A stretch of DNA of 64,000 nt from Cycas panzhihuaensis (lineage: Eukaryota > Cycadophyta): NCBI GenBank assembly GCA_023213395.1, contig CM041465.1, positions 161,889,741 through 161,953,740 on the forward strand, written 5' to 3'. This document shows positions 40,563 to 54,068 of this stretch, in pieces. The notes under the pieces were generated by a model. The model ran no database searches. It worked only from the letters and a program-made list of their open reading frames with translations, and had not been told where the DNA came from. The translations under genes were made by a program, and so were the position numbers. Position 1 is the stretch's first letter. Every line of letters starts with the position of its first letter.

Positions 40563-40855
40563 TATTAGAATTAATATTTATATAGGATAAATTATGGATT
40601 GTTAAGTCATAAGAGATACAAAAGTCCGTAATGGGCTTGTGGTAAGTATTAGGGTTCTTACAAGATCTTGTTTAGACTGTTAATGATTCTACTTATATTA
40701 ATATGCATATAAGGTTATGTATTATATAGAGTATGAGTCATTCTTAATAAATGAAATCAGAGTTTTGAAGGTAGACTAATTCTACTTGATTAAATAATGT
40801 CTAAATTTGCATTTTTTTTTTTTTTTATGGTATCATAAATTGTTACTTAGTAGAT
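40563..40855 (+). repeat. 3' LTR of Copia B
   Basis: Starts TATTAGAATTAATATT (TG changed to TA) and matches 4505 onward. It includes a T run at 40812-40826. The exact end is unresolved: TGGTATCATA at 40828 looks like a primer-binding site, but similar sequence follows the 5' copy too. Confidence 0.8.
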
Positions 40856-42180
40856 CTAATTTGGTATTAATCATTACCTTAGAGAGATGGTTTTGGGTGA
40901 CTATGTGAGTGCTTACCAACTGCACCAATGTCTCCAAGATCTATCAAATTCATCCTCTATTGCATGAATTACAATCCTTTCTTAGAGGCTCGAAAGTCAA
41001 GATTTCACCTTGTAACTCTTGTTCTTGTATTTTTATGATCTTATGTATAAGTATTTAATCTTAGAAATTCATTTACAAAGGTGTGAAAGATATTTCTTTG
41101 TTTATATCTTTATTTCATAATTTCTCACTTAGTTACATGTATCTTCTTACTCAATTACTCATTTACAAAATTATGAGGGGCTCCTTTATTTATTATTTTG
41201 TGTTTCACAACTTTGGGATTTTTAACTTTGTAATGATACTTGGGCTTGTATATTAATTAGTGAGAGGATGAAGTTAGTCATGATATTATTTTGTATATTC
41301 ACACTTCGATGATTGAAGGATCCCACTTACTCACTCATTCATGAAATTGCAAGAGATTCTCCCTTTTGGGACCTCTATTTCACAATTTTTGAGTTGGGCA
41401 TTTGAGTGCCTATATTTAGAGACTCATTTATAATATTATGAAATATTCTTTACTTGCCTTCTCACGTTGCCATTTTATAACCCAAAAGTTCTAAGTCCAC
41501 CTTCAGCTACTCACTTACAAATTTGTGAGAAGCTTTGTAATCATAGTCTAACTTTGTAGTTTTATGGTCTAATATCCTTATGTCTTTATTTAATGATCCA
41601 TTTTCAAGTAGTTTTTCACTTTAAAACACAATTTGGAGGATCACTTTGGATTTTCATAAATTCTCTCTCTAATGTCTAATTTCAATATTTGACCACTTGT
41701 TAGAAAGTTGAAAACTTCCTTTTTAACTTGGTGAATTTACCCTTAGCAAAAAAATATATTGTTCAACTAGATTTTATACTCTAAAAACTACTTAAGAAGA
41801 TCTCTAATTCTATCATATACCCTTATATTTACTTTTCCCTTTATTTTTTCTTCATTCATATCATGTGGTTTCCCATTTGTATAACCTATTTAAGTAGTCT
41901 AGCTACTTTTGTATTATGCAAGCTATAAACAAAAAGTAAGTTTACATTAAATGAAGTATTAAGAAAAAAGAGATAAATAGCTTTAAGTCTAGATGGACTA
42001 CAACTTGGACACTAAGCTACTTACTAAGCTAAGAAATCAAAATGGTACATCCTCATACCTAATGTTGCATAATTATTCACTCGCCTCATATGGGATGCAT
42101 AAACTAGAAAGAAAACATTATGTATTACATTATTATAGTCATGGTCCATCCATAGTTGATTAAGGAATTGGGTTCTTACA
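40856..42180 (-). repeat. 3' LTR (part) of gypsy H
   Basis: The minus-strand start TGTAAGAACCC at 42180 directly follows the polypurine tract of gypsy H. How far the LTR extends is unknown, because the 5' LTR is outside the window. The segment 41060-41640 holds an 88-bp degenerate periodic repeat. No coding signal in this stretch. Confidence 0.55.
41060..41640 (+). repeat. Degenerate tandem repeat, period about 88 bp
   Basis: A motif like CTCATTTACAAAATTATGAG recurs at about 41067, 41158, 41331, 41421, 41509 and 41597. Spacings are 91, 173 (two periods, with a poor copy near 41245), 90, 88 and 88. Between motifs a second shared word, TTTCACAA(C/T)TTT, appears in several units. The copies are strongly diverged. 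Confidence 0.65.
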
Positions 42181-42194
42181 TCCCTCTCCCCTTC
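42181..42194 (-). promoter_or_regulatory. Polypurine tract of gypsy H
   Basis: Minus strand GAAGGGGAGAGGGA, directly followed by the LTR start TGTAAG. Confidence 0.85.
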
Positions 42195-43560
42195 ACAAAA
42201 GCATCATCCTTAATTTGGCTTTATTTTTTTATAAACAAGTGTGGATATTATTATTACTTGTCACTCTATAACTCCCATGTTATCTCTTTTAGTGTTAGGT
42301 TCTTCCATTATACTTTCATTTATCTAAAGCTCCTATTTTACAACATTATTTTCCTTTAATCCAATATTCCTAAGGGTTCTTTATTAAAATCAATGCTTGG
42401 TCTAGTTATAAGATTAGTCCACTTAAATATATGCTTTGAGTCTAGCATATACTTTTTCAATAACAAAATATGAAACATGTAAATTGGTAAATTTGATGGC
42501 AAAGCTAGTTTGAAGGTAACATATCCAATTCATTCTAAAATCTTGAATAGACCATAGTATCTTAGTAAGCGTTTCTTGTATATATCTAAGCTAAGAGAAT
42601 TGTTCTTAGGTCTTACTCATAGAAATACATGGTCTCCAACATGAAATTCTCTGGCTATTCTCTTTAAGTCTACATAGCGATTTTTTCTTATCTTGGTAAC
42701 CTTTATCTACTATCTAATGTTGACTACTTACCTCTCCATCTTTTGTAGTATTTTTATCCCTAACATATACATGTCTTCCAAGTTCTCCCAATTAAGGGAT
42801 GTGTTTCACTTTCATTGATATAATACTTCAAATGGACTTGTGCATAAAGAGGAATGGATTGTATTATTATAGGCAATTTTTTTCAAATAAAGATGGTTTT
42901 CCTAATTAGTTGGTTGCTCCATTGTATACATCTAAAGTAAGTCTTCAAGTACCTAATGCACCATCTCTATTTATCCATTAGTTTTATGGTGATAAATTAT
43001 ATTGAGGTTTAACTTTGCAGCTAATTCTTAGAATAAAGAGAACACCAAAATTTTGAAGTAAAGTTGGCATCTCTATTAGATATAATAAATATAATCACAC
43101 CATGCAATCTTACTATCTCCTTCATGAAAATGGAAACAATATATAAAGTAGTGTGTATGGTCAAATTAAGATGAAATGTATTGACTTATCTAGTCTATCT
43201 ACTACCACCAAAATAGAATCATGTTATTAAGAACTCTTGGGTAATCATATGATAAAGTCTATAGTGATGGTCTCCCATTTGCATTTTAGAATATCTAAGG
43301 CTTGCAATAATCCTATAGGATGTCTACGTTTAGCCTTAACCTTTTGACATGCTAAGCATTTGGTTACATTGTTCATTATGTCATTCTCCATCCCAATCCA
43401 ATAAAATTCTTTCTTCATTGTTGCATAGGTCTTACAATAACCTATATGGCCTGCATATGGAGTAACATCAACCTCTTAGATGATCAATTGTTGAATGCTT
43501 GGATCTTATGGCATATAGATCCTTTACTGGTAGGTTAGTGTGATATTCTCCAGTACTCAA
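42194..43560 (-). pseudogene. Gypsy H integrase, decayed
   Basis: Minus strand: zinc region at about 43480-43320; core at about 43300-42800 in which the expected MDFITGLP segment is strongly decayed; and C-terminus at 42660-42360 reading EFHVGDHVFL-VRPKNNSLSL, then RLLRYYGLFKILE-IGYVTFK and FHILLLKKYMLD. These are standard gypsy integrase C-terminal motifs. A chromodomain-like tail (around 42340-42220) is possible but unclear. Confidence 0.82.
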
Positions 43561-43679
43561 TAACCTATATATTTTTACATTAGCCTAGTTTCTTCTTGAT
43601 TTTGAGTTTATTAGTCTTTATGGCTTCTATGGCATGCTTATAATACTCATCATTTTCACAAGATTTGAGATTGGATTCC

Positions 43680-44030
43680 ATCAAAATTGATTGTCATATT
43701 CTATTGTAGAAATATATTGATATTGGCTTAATGCATCAACCACCTTATTTTATTGTCCTTTGATGCATTATCATTAAAAAATAAGTTTGCATCTATACTA
43801 CATCCACTTATGCTAAATTATATTTAGATGTGATTGTATGAATATGTGTTTGAGGCTATCATGGTCTATGTGAAGTTCAAAACTTTTTCCAAGTAAATAA
43901 TATTTCCATACCTTAAGTACATACACAACTATTATTGTCTCTAAATCATATGTGGGGTAGTTTTTTTATAGTCCTTTAATTTTCCAGATTCAAAAGAGAT
44001 GACTTAGCCATCCTGCATCTCCCTAATCCT
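43680..44030 (-). pseudogene. Gypsy H RNase H
   Basis: Reads LQDG-VISFESGKLKDYKKN, YPTYDLETIIVVYVLKVWKY, then LGKSFELHIDHDSLKHIF. All are conserved positions of gypsy RNase H. Cut at 44030 by Copia I. Confidence 0.9.
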
Positions 44031-44337
44031 TGTTAAAAATGTAAATTTGCTATGATACCATGTAGAAAAATAAAATTAACAAAAAATAATAATGCACAAA
44101 TGAAAATAAGCAAACACCAAGATCACAATGATACCCTTAAGGTACCTTATATTAATACTAGAATAATGTTATAACAATATACAACATTGTTTAATATGAT
44201 ATATTAAGTATGCATCTATAATATATAACTTGGTTGTGTATGGGACCCACCATAAAATATCAATATTATAATAAAACTAATTGCATAAATATGTATTATA
44301 CATTACCTTATGAAGTGTGAACAAAGTCATTCTAACA
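44031..44337 (-). repeat. 3' LTR of Copia I
   Basis: Homologous to 54069-54308 but about 65 bp longer because of an extra AT-rich segment in the middle (around 44160-44215). The purine tract ATAGGGGAG adjoins on the right. Confidence 0.9.
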
Positions 44338-45680
44338 CTCCCCTATAATGTACATTTGAGAGCATAGATGTTGCTTTGAATTTACAACACTTGATCTTTA
44401 AAAATGACATGAAAACGATATCTAAAACTTGGTCTACAATTTGATCTTTAGCTTGTCTTTATTGTATCAACTCTTGAATGTAGTAATGATATTTGATTTT
44501 AATATACTTTATTATTCTTTATAAAACTAAGTTATTCATCATTTGTATAGTATTTTAATTATCAAATTGAATCTCTGTAAGTTCATTTTGATTTTGATGT
44601 AGATCTTGTAGTATCACTCTCAAATAAATTATTTCATAACCTTCTACTTTAACTTATTTATATTTTACTTTAGGTTTATCATTTTGAATCACTAAGGTCT
44701 TGCCATTCTCTTATCAAAATTTGAATCAAGAATATCTCTTGGATCATGCTCAGTTATAATTTGTTTATCTTCATCAACTTGCAAATCCTTCTTATTACTT
44801 GACTAATCAAAATCATCTTTTGAGACTTGTATACTTAAATTTTAATTAGTATTCAAAATAAGAATTTTACTTAAATTTGAATCATGAGTAACATCAATAG
44901 ATATAAGTAAATTCGATTCATCTTTAATCTCAAGTATAATATCTTTTGAAGTAATAAGAACATCAGTAGAAATAAGTAAAAAAACTTTGACATCTTGAAC
45001 TACTTAAACATAATCATTAGTGTATTCTTCATATTTAATAATATTAGTAGGTTTATCACACTCAACATATTTAATAGTAGTAGTCTCATTATTAGTCTCA
45101 TCTAATTCAATATTACATTTAGTTATAGTATTTTCACATTCATTAGTAGATTTATCAACAATGTTTTCAACCTTTTCATCATGTTCTTGACATACCTTCT
45201 CAATATATTCTTAACATGCCATCTCAAGGTGTTCTTAATATTCCTTAATATAAACTTTTATATTTGCTTGAGAATCTTGATCACCTATAGTTTCTTGAAA
45301 TTTTTCTTGAGAATCTTATGTTTAAAATTTTATTTCCTAAAAAATCTTAAAACTCCCCCCTCAAACTTGGATTAAACATTTGTTTCAAACTATCCTATGT
45401 TTTCTTGGTAGTAGCATAATACAGATAGGATAACACATCATCATCCAAAGTGGAATAAATCTAACCTAGTGCATAATAATTTTTTATTTTAAGTTCCTTT
45501 TTCTCTTTTTCTTAATCAGGTGTTAACTAAGTAGTGGGACAAATAGGTTTTGGAACTTTATATCCTTAAGAAATAATATCCCACAAGTCATTTATAATTA
45601 AATAGGGTTTTATGCCTCTTGACCACTCTAAATAATATTTTTAATTAAAAATTACCAAATTTAAAAAACTTACATAATCT
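44338..45680 (-). pseudogene. Copia I: gag fragment fused to linker and RNase H end
   Basis: Minus strand: the gag start at about 45650-45560 reads GIKPYLIINDLWDII and YKVPKPICPT. A later gag piece at about 45470-45380 reads YALG-IYSTLDDDVLSYLYY. Then follows an Asp/Ser/Asn-rich stretch (45350-44720), like the integrase-RT linker of Copia elements, and the end of RNase H (TIQMMNNLVL, then IVFMSFLKIKCCKF; 44560-44350). RT and integrase are absent, so an internal deletion joined the two ends. Confidence 0.72.
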
Positions 45681-45969
45681 GAAGAAGATGTTATCTTATA
45701 AATGAAAATCAACCATAATAGGTGCACAAGGATCACATCATACTTAGGATATCAACTATTATCTTTTATCCCTAAAATGCACATAAGATAGACCATATAG
45801 ACACATAGATCTTTTAATAAGATGATAGAAACCCTGTCCACAATTTTAGGACCTTCTTTTATATGTTAGTCCTTTATAGCACTCAATATGTAAATTACAA
45901 TAAATTCTTTAAAAAGATGTTTTATAATAGTCTTCTAAGGTTTAAAATTTAGTTACCTTAGTGTTAAGT

Positions 45970-46517
45970 TATTGAAGAAAATGACATTTAACCTTTAGCC
46001 CTTAGGATCTAATGGAGAATAATTCAACTAGCATATAAAGATAATTAGCATCTAACTCAGCAACTATGAACGAGTAAATAAGCAAGCATATGGTATATAA
46101 TCTTAAGCATAAGAAATACATAAATATGGAGGAGAAAAATATATTCCTTAGTATAAATAAATAAGAATAGCTTAGGTTAAAACTAATAGCAATATAAAAT
46201 AGTAACATTTTCTTATACACGATACATAAGATTAGCCTTAATATATAGAGTTAGAGGAGTGACCTTGGAGGGTTGCATGTTTAATAAATGTCAAACATAC
46301 AAGCTATGCTAGTTGGATTTGAGACAAATGTCCCTTGGGCTCTCTTATGAACAAAAGTATATGAGGGGCACATTAACCCTTAAGACACAACATTGTGCAA
46401 TTAGAAAGAATATAGGTATCTACTTTATCACAGTATGTAATAAGACACCTTTACACAAAGTATATAATATTACATTATAAAGTATACCACTTGATATTTA
46501 AACATAAAGGTTTAATA
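45970..46517 (-). repeat. 3' LTR of Copia K
   Basis: Homologous to 52534-53085, sharing for example GCAAGCTATGCTAGTT, GTCCCTTGGGCTCT and TTAATAAATGTCAAA. Purine tract AAGGGATGG on its right. Confidence 0.94.
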
Positions 46518-46559
46518 CCATCCCTTAATATTTATAATATTAACTTAGACAGTAAGACC

Positions 46560-49500
46560 ATCTCTAAATTTGTTAAACTTTTCTCTACCAAGTGACTTGG
46601 TAAAGATATTTGCTAATTGTTGTTCCATAGGCCTATAGAAGAGGTTGATCTCATCGTTCTGCACGTGCTCACTAATAACATAGTGATGAACCTCAATGTG
46701 TTTGGTCCTTGTATGAAAAACTAGATTCTTAGTTAACTTGGGTATACTTTAGTTATTATAATATAACTTAGTAGGGTGATCATGCTTAGGTATAATCTTA
46801 CTAAGAATCCTACTTAGCCAAATAGCCTTACAAGCTGTGTTGAATGCATCTTTATACTCTATTTCTATAGAGGACAAGGTAACATTAGGTTGCTTCTTGC
46901 AACTCCATGAAATAACTCTTGAACCAAGATAAAAATAATATCTTATAATTAATCTACAACTATCTTAGTATCCTAGAATCTGAGAACCCTTTTAAAATGA
47001 AGTTCTTATTATGTATATATTTAAAGCCATACCATAATATACCTTTGAAATATCTCAATATATATTTTATTACATTTTAGTATTCTTGATTAGGCTGAGA
47101 CATATACATGGAATAAATCCTAGCTGTAAATAAAATATTCGATTTAGAGTTAGTGAGATAGATTAGGTTACCTACTAGTTACCAATATAATGTAGAATTT
47201 ACTAGTGTTGCTTCATCATCAAGTGATAACTTAATGTTAGTCTCTATGGGTATAAGCGAATATTTGTAATTCTCCATTCTAAATCACTACAAAATATCCT
47301 AAGAATACTTGGATTTAGAAATGAAGATATGACCTAGGTGTTGCTACACCTCCATGCCTAAAAGACAATAGAGAAGTATAAGATCAGTCATCTCAAAACT
47401 CCTCTTAAGATCATCTTTGAGAATTTATATCATCTTAGTGTTATTTCTAGTGATTATTAAACCATCAATATACAAAATAATGAAGACAACATGGTTCTCT
47501 GTAACTTTTATGTATAAGTTAAGATTTGATGATGATTAATGATACATATATCTCAAAAAATAATCATTAATTTTATAATATCATGCTCTAGGGGGCTGCT
47601 TCAAACCATACACTACCTTCTTGAGGCAACATACCAAATATTCTTTACCATGTACAATGTATCTAAGAGATTACTTTAAATAAACCTCCTCTTAAAGATC
47701 GTTATTGAGAAAGATACTCTTCACATCCATCTAATAGATTAGCCACTTGCATTGAGCAATGAATCCCAACATAAGTCTAATGGTGTTTATATTTACCACA
47801 GCTACAAAGGTTTCCTCATAGTAAATGCCTTATTTTATTTAAATCCTTTTGCAATAAGTTAAGCTTTATGATGCTTGATTAGATCATCAAAGTGGTATTC
47901 GGATTTATATAACCATTTATAATTGATTACTTATTTATTTTTAGGTAATTCTACTAAATCCCAAGTTCCATTCTTTTTAATAGAATAGATTTCTTCATCC
48001 ATGATAGTTTTCCACTTTTTACTTTTATATGTCTCCTCAAAAGTATAAGGCTCATCTACACAAAACACTTTAGCCATAAGTGCATAGTTAATTATTTACT
48101 GCCTCATTTTAGATGGATATTTTCTTTTAATAACTTGATTATCCTTCATTATCTATATATACCATTTAGGTATCTTCTTTATGGATATAACTTGAACATC
48201 AATATCTTAATGGTTGATTAACAGAAGAAGTACTAGGATTAAGTGGAGTTGAAGCTAATGTAAATAAAGAAGCAATAGAAGTATATGATGAATATATTAT
48301 AGAAGATTGTGAGGGAAGGAAGTCCTCAATAATATACTTACATTTTTTTAAGAGGAGAATGGATGGATTCTTGTTCTAAATCCTCATTATTCTTAATAAA
48401 GATTACATCTCTAGAAATATGTATTTTCTTGGCAATAAGGTCATATACTTTATATGCTTTACTGTTAAGAGAATAACCAAGAGAAATACATTTAGGACTA
48501 TTATGTTCTAACTTCTTTCTTTGTTATGAAAGAATGTACATATAAGTAGGGCACCCAGAATCCCTCAATTAGCTAATAATTATCTTTTTCCCAGACCAAG
48601 CCTCCTTTGGTGTGATATCAGTGACTATTATAGTTGGTCTTCTATTAGCCATATAAGCTACTATGTGTAATGATTTTGCCTAATTAGAAAGAGGAATCCC
48701 TTTTAATACATCATTACTTTTATTTTTTTGGCCAAAATCCTATTCATCTGCTCAGATACTCTATTTTATTAAGTTGTATATAAAGTGGTGAGCTATCTTT
48801 TAATTCCATGGGATTTACAGAACTAATAAAACTCCCTTGAGGTAAATTCACCTCCATTGTTAGATCTTAATATTTTGATTGAAGATTATGACTTATTTTC
48901 CACCTCAAGTTTGAATTCCTTGAATTTTTCTAATGCTTTTAATTTATGCTTGATGAAATATACCCAAACCTTATGTAATGGGTCCACATAGATATGTGTG
49001 AACTAGTTGTAAAGGTTATGATGTATACCATGTATTACCTTTAGGAAAATACTCTCTATGTTATTTCTCCATAATACATACTTCACAAATATATTTTGAT
49101 GATGATATCTTTGGAAGCCCATATACTATATTTTGATTAAATATCATTTTAATGTTATATAGGTTTAAGTGGCCTAGTCTGTTCCACTAAAGTTATTATT
49201 TGGTTATAGATTATATGACAGAATAAGATAGTATAATATCAAGTGTAATATTTAATGCATCTAATTTGTAAAACCCATCGTATTCATGACCAATGGAAAC
49301 GACGTGATCATATTTATCACTAATAGCACATTTCCTACCTTTAAATAATATACTCATCTATTATTTATCTAGTTGACTAACATATAAGAGACTTTTCTGC
49401 ATTAAAGGTATTAAATAGGCATCTCTAGTGGGAAATATGGAAGGTAGTTTGGAGAATGAAAATGATAATTTTTCCTACTCCAAATATCTCAATTGATTTA

Positions 49501-49620
49501 TTATTGCTAAATGTAACTATCTACCCTCTTCTTTTTTTAATGTCATAAAGCAACTCATCATTACTTATCATGTGTTAAGATGCTCCTGAGTTAATGATCC
49601 ATGTACTATCACTTTGGGAG
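46560..49620 (-). pseudogene. Copia K pol, decayed
   Basis: Minus strand: protease at about 49620-49560 with WIINSGAS-HM (catalytic Asp changed to Asn); pre-integrase and integrase at about 49300-48420; reverse transcriptase at about 48050-47180 with YVDD changed to YIDG (47461-47472); RNase H at about 47100-46580. Stops and frameshifts throughout. Confidence 0.85.
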
Positions 49621-50600
49621 TTATTATAAGCACAAAATATTTTTTATTTAATGGTAAATTAGTTTGTGTAGTATTGGTTTCCACCTGTAAAGGCCCCCCT
49701 TCAACATTGACCTCCTTAAAATCCACCTTGATTTGGTCTAAGGGGTTGCTGTTATTATTATTTTTTATTCTACTATTAATGTAATTATTGTTGCCTATGT
49801 TATTAATATGGTTACTAAAATTACTATTGTTGTTGTATGTTAGATTACTTTTTTTGATGTTCAAGTGCAATGTGACCCATCTTTCCATAATAACAACATG
49901 TGACATTAACTTTTGATGTATTAATATTCATATTTCTAAACTATTTGTGAAGAGATTGATTAGGATTCTAATCGGCCTTATGTTTGACCATAAATGTACC
50001 TAATATTGATGATTCATCCTATCGAGAATATATTTGCTTCTCTCAAAATAAAAGACTTTCAAGTTCATTGAAAATCAATGTGCCAAGTGTGTCGTCTCTT
50101 ATAATTAAAGAGATGAAGCCCTTATACTCCTTTAGTAATATATGCAAAGTGGTAGTCACAATTTCATCCCTTGAAGTTGGTTTCTAAAGAGTATTCAACT
50201 CATTACTAATTTCTTTGATGGAAGACAAAAAGGGTGATATAGACTTAATAAATCTTAGAGTATACAACTTAGCTTTTGTTATAATAATATGAGCATCATC
50301 TCACCTTTTGTTTAATAAAATCAGAGTGTCCCAAGATTCCTTTAAAGTGTGAGCACAACTAATATTTTAATCAATATTTACATCAACAACTATATGAATA
50401 AAAGCCAAAGCTATTTTATTCTTAGCCTCCTAAGTAGCAACTAAAGTAGAATCAGACTGAATAATTACATTATTATTAGTTGGGTTTTTAGTTAGAATAG
50501 GTTTTGGATTCTTCCAAGATATAAATGCCCAAAACTCATTCATGATTAACAAATTTTATATTTGCCTTTTCCATTCTTTATAATTATTTTATCTATTTAG
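49621..50600 (-). pseudogene. Copia K gag, decayed
   Basis: An Asn-rich segment (NNNSNFSNHINN, about 49830-49760) lies between a damaged zinc knuckle (near 49910-49860) and the protease. The upstream UBN2-type part at 50560-50200 is recognisable from its order and from short motifs around 50540-50480. Weaker than the gag of Copia E or D. Confidence 0.65.
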
Positions 50601-52533
50601 CTTTATGTTACATACATTAAGCATGTTAAGAGTAGCTATGATGTTAAAGTTATTTAAGGTTTCTTGAAGCTCGCAAATGACTTAGAGACTTAAAGCTTTC
50701 GTTGATTAAGTTTCACCTTCTAATACACTAGCAACCTTGATCTTACAAGGAAAATCCAACAACTGAAGAGAGTGATGAGGGGTGGAGGACTAAGTAAAGA
50801 GTTGGTCTAATCCTGATCTTTCTAAGTAGATCTAATAGTTGGCCAAGTCAAATCTAGAAGAAGGTTAGGTAGGGTTAATTTATATAGTTATACCATACTT
50901 TCCTTAGGATTCACTACCCTAATAACATCCTTTTTAAACCTCTTTTTCTCTAAGAGAATCTCAATTATCATGCACTGATTATATGGTTAGTAAGTCCCCT
51001 AAAGAATACACCAAGCTTAAGATTTTTGGAGGTAAGGTTTTAACCTTTTTCGGGCCTCTCCAACAAAATTTTTTAAAGCAATTTTTAATGATTAAAGTGG
51101 ACTTAGAGTGAATTGCACAAGTGACTGATGAAATGCTACTTTATAATGTTGATTAAAAAAAATCAATAAAGGGGCTTCAAATAAAGTTGATTAAGTACAT
51201 AAAACAACACTTAAAGTGTTCCAATAAAGCACTTAAAGAGAGTAAAAAAGTATTTAAGTATGAAATGAAGGTATGCTTACTTACTTATTGTACCTTAACT
51301 GGTTTTATTTTAATGCAAAGAAACAACTACAAAATACTGATTTTAGTGAAGTATGCTAAGAGATCAAGCTACTATAACAATATTAGGACTTTAAAATAAT
51401 ATTAACCAACCCTAAATAAAATGACTTTTTATTAAAATAAGTGATTTTTTTAAACCCTTTTTAACGACTAGGGCATAAAGGTCACCATGTAGGGAAACTT
51501 AAGAAACCTTGTACAATGTGAATTTTTCACCAAGGGTATAAAAAATGGACTAAAATCACTTGTTTTTAGTCATATAACTTATTTACATTTTTTTATGTAT
51601 TAATAAACTCAAAAAATTAAAAAAGGTTAAATTTTCACTTAGAAAAGTGATTAAACAAAATAAAAAATCACTTAACACATAAACTTTAGAAAATAAAGTT
51701 TATTAAAAGGGATATATTCTTAGCATATTCTAAATGATATAACCTAAAGTTATATTAATATAGCTCAAAAATAAATTTTTTGATTAAAAAGAAGAGAGCG
51801 GTAGTTGTGTGACTTTGAAAATGTTCAGGTGGATCAATCTTCTCGTACAATGATATGTTCCTCATGAAAATTTAGGTGAATCTTTGTATGGACTAGACAA
51901 AAGTATGTATAAATTTTTAGCTCATTTTATTCACTATGGAGAGAGTATGAATCAAAGGAATAATTTTTGGGTTGTACAATCATATGTAGTAAAACTGACA
52001 GTCATACACCAAAAAAATGATTCCTAAGTATTTTCCTTTCTCAAAGATTAATCTTCTAGAGTAGCAACAAGTCTACAAACCTTTAAATTTCAACCAGTAA
52101 TAGTATACAAAGAGAAATAAGGTTTTTATGCCAAAAACCACTAAAATAACCATGAGAAATCCACCCTACTAAGTGTGCATGTAGGTGCAGGTCATAGTTT
52201 GACTAAGTGAAGTAAAATTGGACTAATTTTTAGCTATAAAAGAGGGTCCTATAATGATTAGAAAATTGATTCTATAGAAAAATAGAGGAAAAATAGTGAA
52301 ATTATTGTATTTTCCTTATTGCATACCCTAAATACATTTCAATTTTTTTTCAAAAATTAAAACTAATTATTTTCATTCTACAAATATCTAAAAATAATGA
52401 AAATCTATAGAAAGATGACCCAAATCAGCCTTGGATTGTCTTTGAAGAGCAAAGGTCATCACCAAGGGTTTAGAACCCTCTTTCAAACCTAAGAACAATA
52501 AGTAATCCTTATCTACTAAACTCTAATATAAAA
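50601..52533 (-). other. Copia K leader
   Basis: About 1.9 kb of non-coding sequence between gag and 5' LTR. A very decayed primer-binding site (TATATTAGAG on the minus strand, around 52520-52531) sits near the LTR. A small palindrome AAGGTTTTAACCTT lies near 51030. No gene; a short open frame at 51187-51399 has no resemblance to known proteins. Confidence 0.6.
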
Positions 52534-53085
52534 TGTTGAAGATGATCGAATTTAACTTTCAACCCTTAGCATCTAATGGAGAAGAAATTAGCTAGCATAT
52601 GAAGATGATTAGTATCTAACTAGGCAGCTATGAATATGAATAAATAAGTAAGTATATAGTACAATAATCTCAAGTATAAGAAGGACATAAATGTGGAGGA
52701 GAAGGAATTATTCCTTACTCCAAATAGATAAGAATGACTTAGATTAAAACTAGTATTAACATAATAATATAGCATTCTCTCATACATGATATATAAGGAT
52801 TGGTCTTAATATATAAAGTTGGAGGAGAGACCTTTAAGGGTTATATGTTTAATAAATGTCAAATATGCAAGCTATGCTAGTTATATATAGGACATGTGTC
52901 CCTTGGGCTCTTTTTTTAGTACAAGTATATGAAGGGTACATTGACCCTCAACTCACAACATTGTACAACTAAAAAGAATGTGGATGTGTACTTTATCATA
53001 GTAAGTGATAAAACACCTTTATATAAAGTACATAATGTTACATTATAAAGTACATCACTTAATATTTAAACATAAAGGTTTAAGA
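52534..53085 (-). repeat. 5' LTR of Copia K
   Basis: Partner of 45970-46517; left end TGTTGAAG, right side followed by the duplication TAAGT. Confidence 0.94.
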
Positions 53086-53090
53086 TAAGT

Positions 53091-54056
53091 AATAGAGAAA
53101 TAGGCAAAAAGATTATATATAGGTTACAAAAGAAAATTTTATCTAGTTACCATATAGGGATCTAATATAAAGGCTCAAATTCAAACTAAAATTTCTCTAT
53201 GAACGTAGCACTAAAATATATCAAATTATATAGTAAAATAACCATCTCCGAAGTCATGATTCAAATGGTTTAGATAATTTAGAAAATATACTTCTAAAAC
53301 TCAAGATATTAAAGAAAATATACAGATAACATTTTGAAAAATAAACTTGACAAGTTAGGGTTTAACACCCTTTACTAAAATAGCAATAACTTTTGAACTA
53401 GATCTCTAAATTAAAAAATTATTTTTACTGAGTACTTTATGCTTCAAGCCATATTAAGTCAAAAAATATTTGAGGTCATTTGGATACCTGTAGGAATAGT
53501 TCTGGACTTTTTATTATGGGTCATAATTAAGGGTTTTAGGGACTATAATAATACCTATTACTAAAATATTAATAACATTTTTCTCTAGTATTTGATAGAT
53601 TTAAAACCACTTATAACAAAAAGTAGACACCAAGATACATAGATTCAAAAAATAAATTAAGGTCAATTAGATACATATAGTAAAATTTATGGCTATTTGA
53701 AGTTATAGTAGCATATTTTAGACCCCAAAGATAGTGACAGTAATTCAAAACTAAATTCCATGTAATTTTTGCACTTTAGCTCCAAAACCTATGGTATAAA
53801 GACTCAAAATTTATTATTATGTTTTAAAAAAAAAATTATTTATACTCTTGAAAATAAACTACAAATAATACATAAAATTTTTTTATATACTTAAGATTAG
53901 GGCTTTTGTCTTAAAGCCTAAATTAATAAATACAATATACCATAGATAACTAAAAAATAGGTTCTTTGAAGCCACCTCTATACAACACTAGTAAATAATA
54001 AACTTATAGAATAAAAAACTTATAATATATCTTACTTCTCATTGTACTTCACCTTG
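53091..54056 (-). other. Copia I leader
   Basis: Non-coding, AT-rich, between Copia K and the primer-binding site of Copia I. Nothing recognised. Confidence 0.6.
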
Positions 54057-54068
54057 GCTTTGATACCA
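54057..54068 (-). promoter_or_regulatory. Primer-binding site of Copia I
   Basis: Minus strand TGGTATCAAAGC directly after the LTR end; one change from the initiator-Met site. Confidence 0.9.

Larger units (their letters stand above)
45970..53085 (-). mobile_element. Copia K, nested in Copia I
   Basis: 7116 bp with LTRs 45970-46517 and 52534-53085, and a perfect target-site duplication TAAGT (45965-45969 and 53086-53090). Gag to RNase H run on the minus strand with an unusually long (about 2 kb) non-coding leader. Confidence 0.94.

Noticed and set aside
40828-40840. Primer-binding site right after the 3' LTR of Copia B, implying a tandem second element
   Set aside because: Similar sequence also follows the 5' copy and may be LTR itself; no Copia coding follows before gypsy H.
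51187-51399. 70-codon plus-strand open frame in Copia K leader
   Set aside because: Lys/Asn-rich chance frame in AT-rich DNA, antisense to the element.
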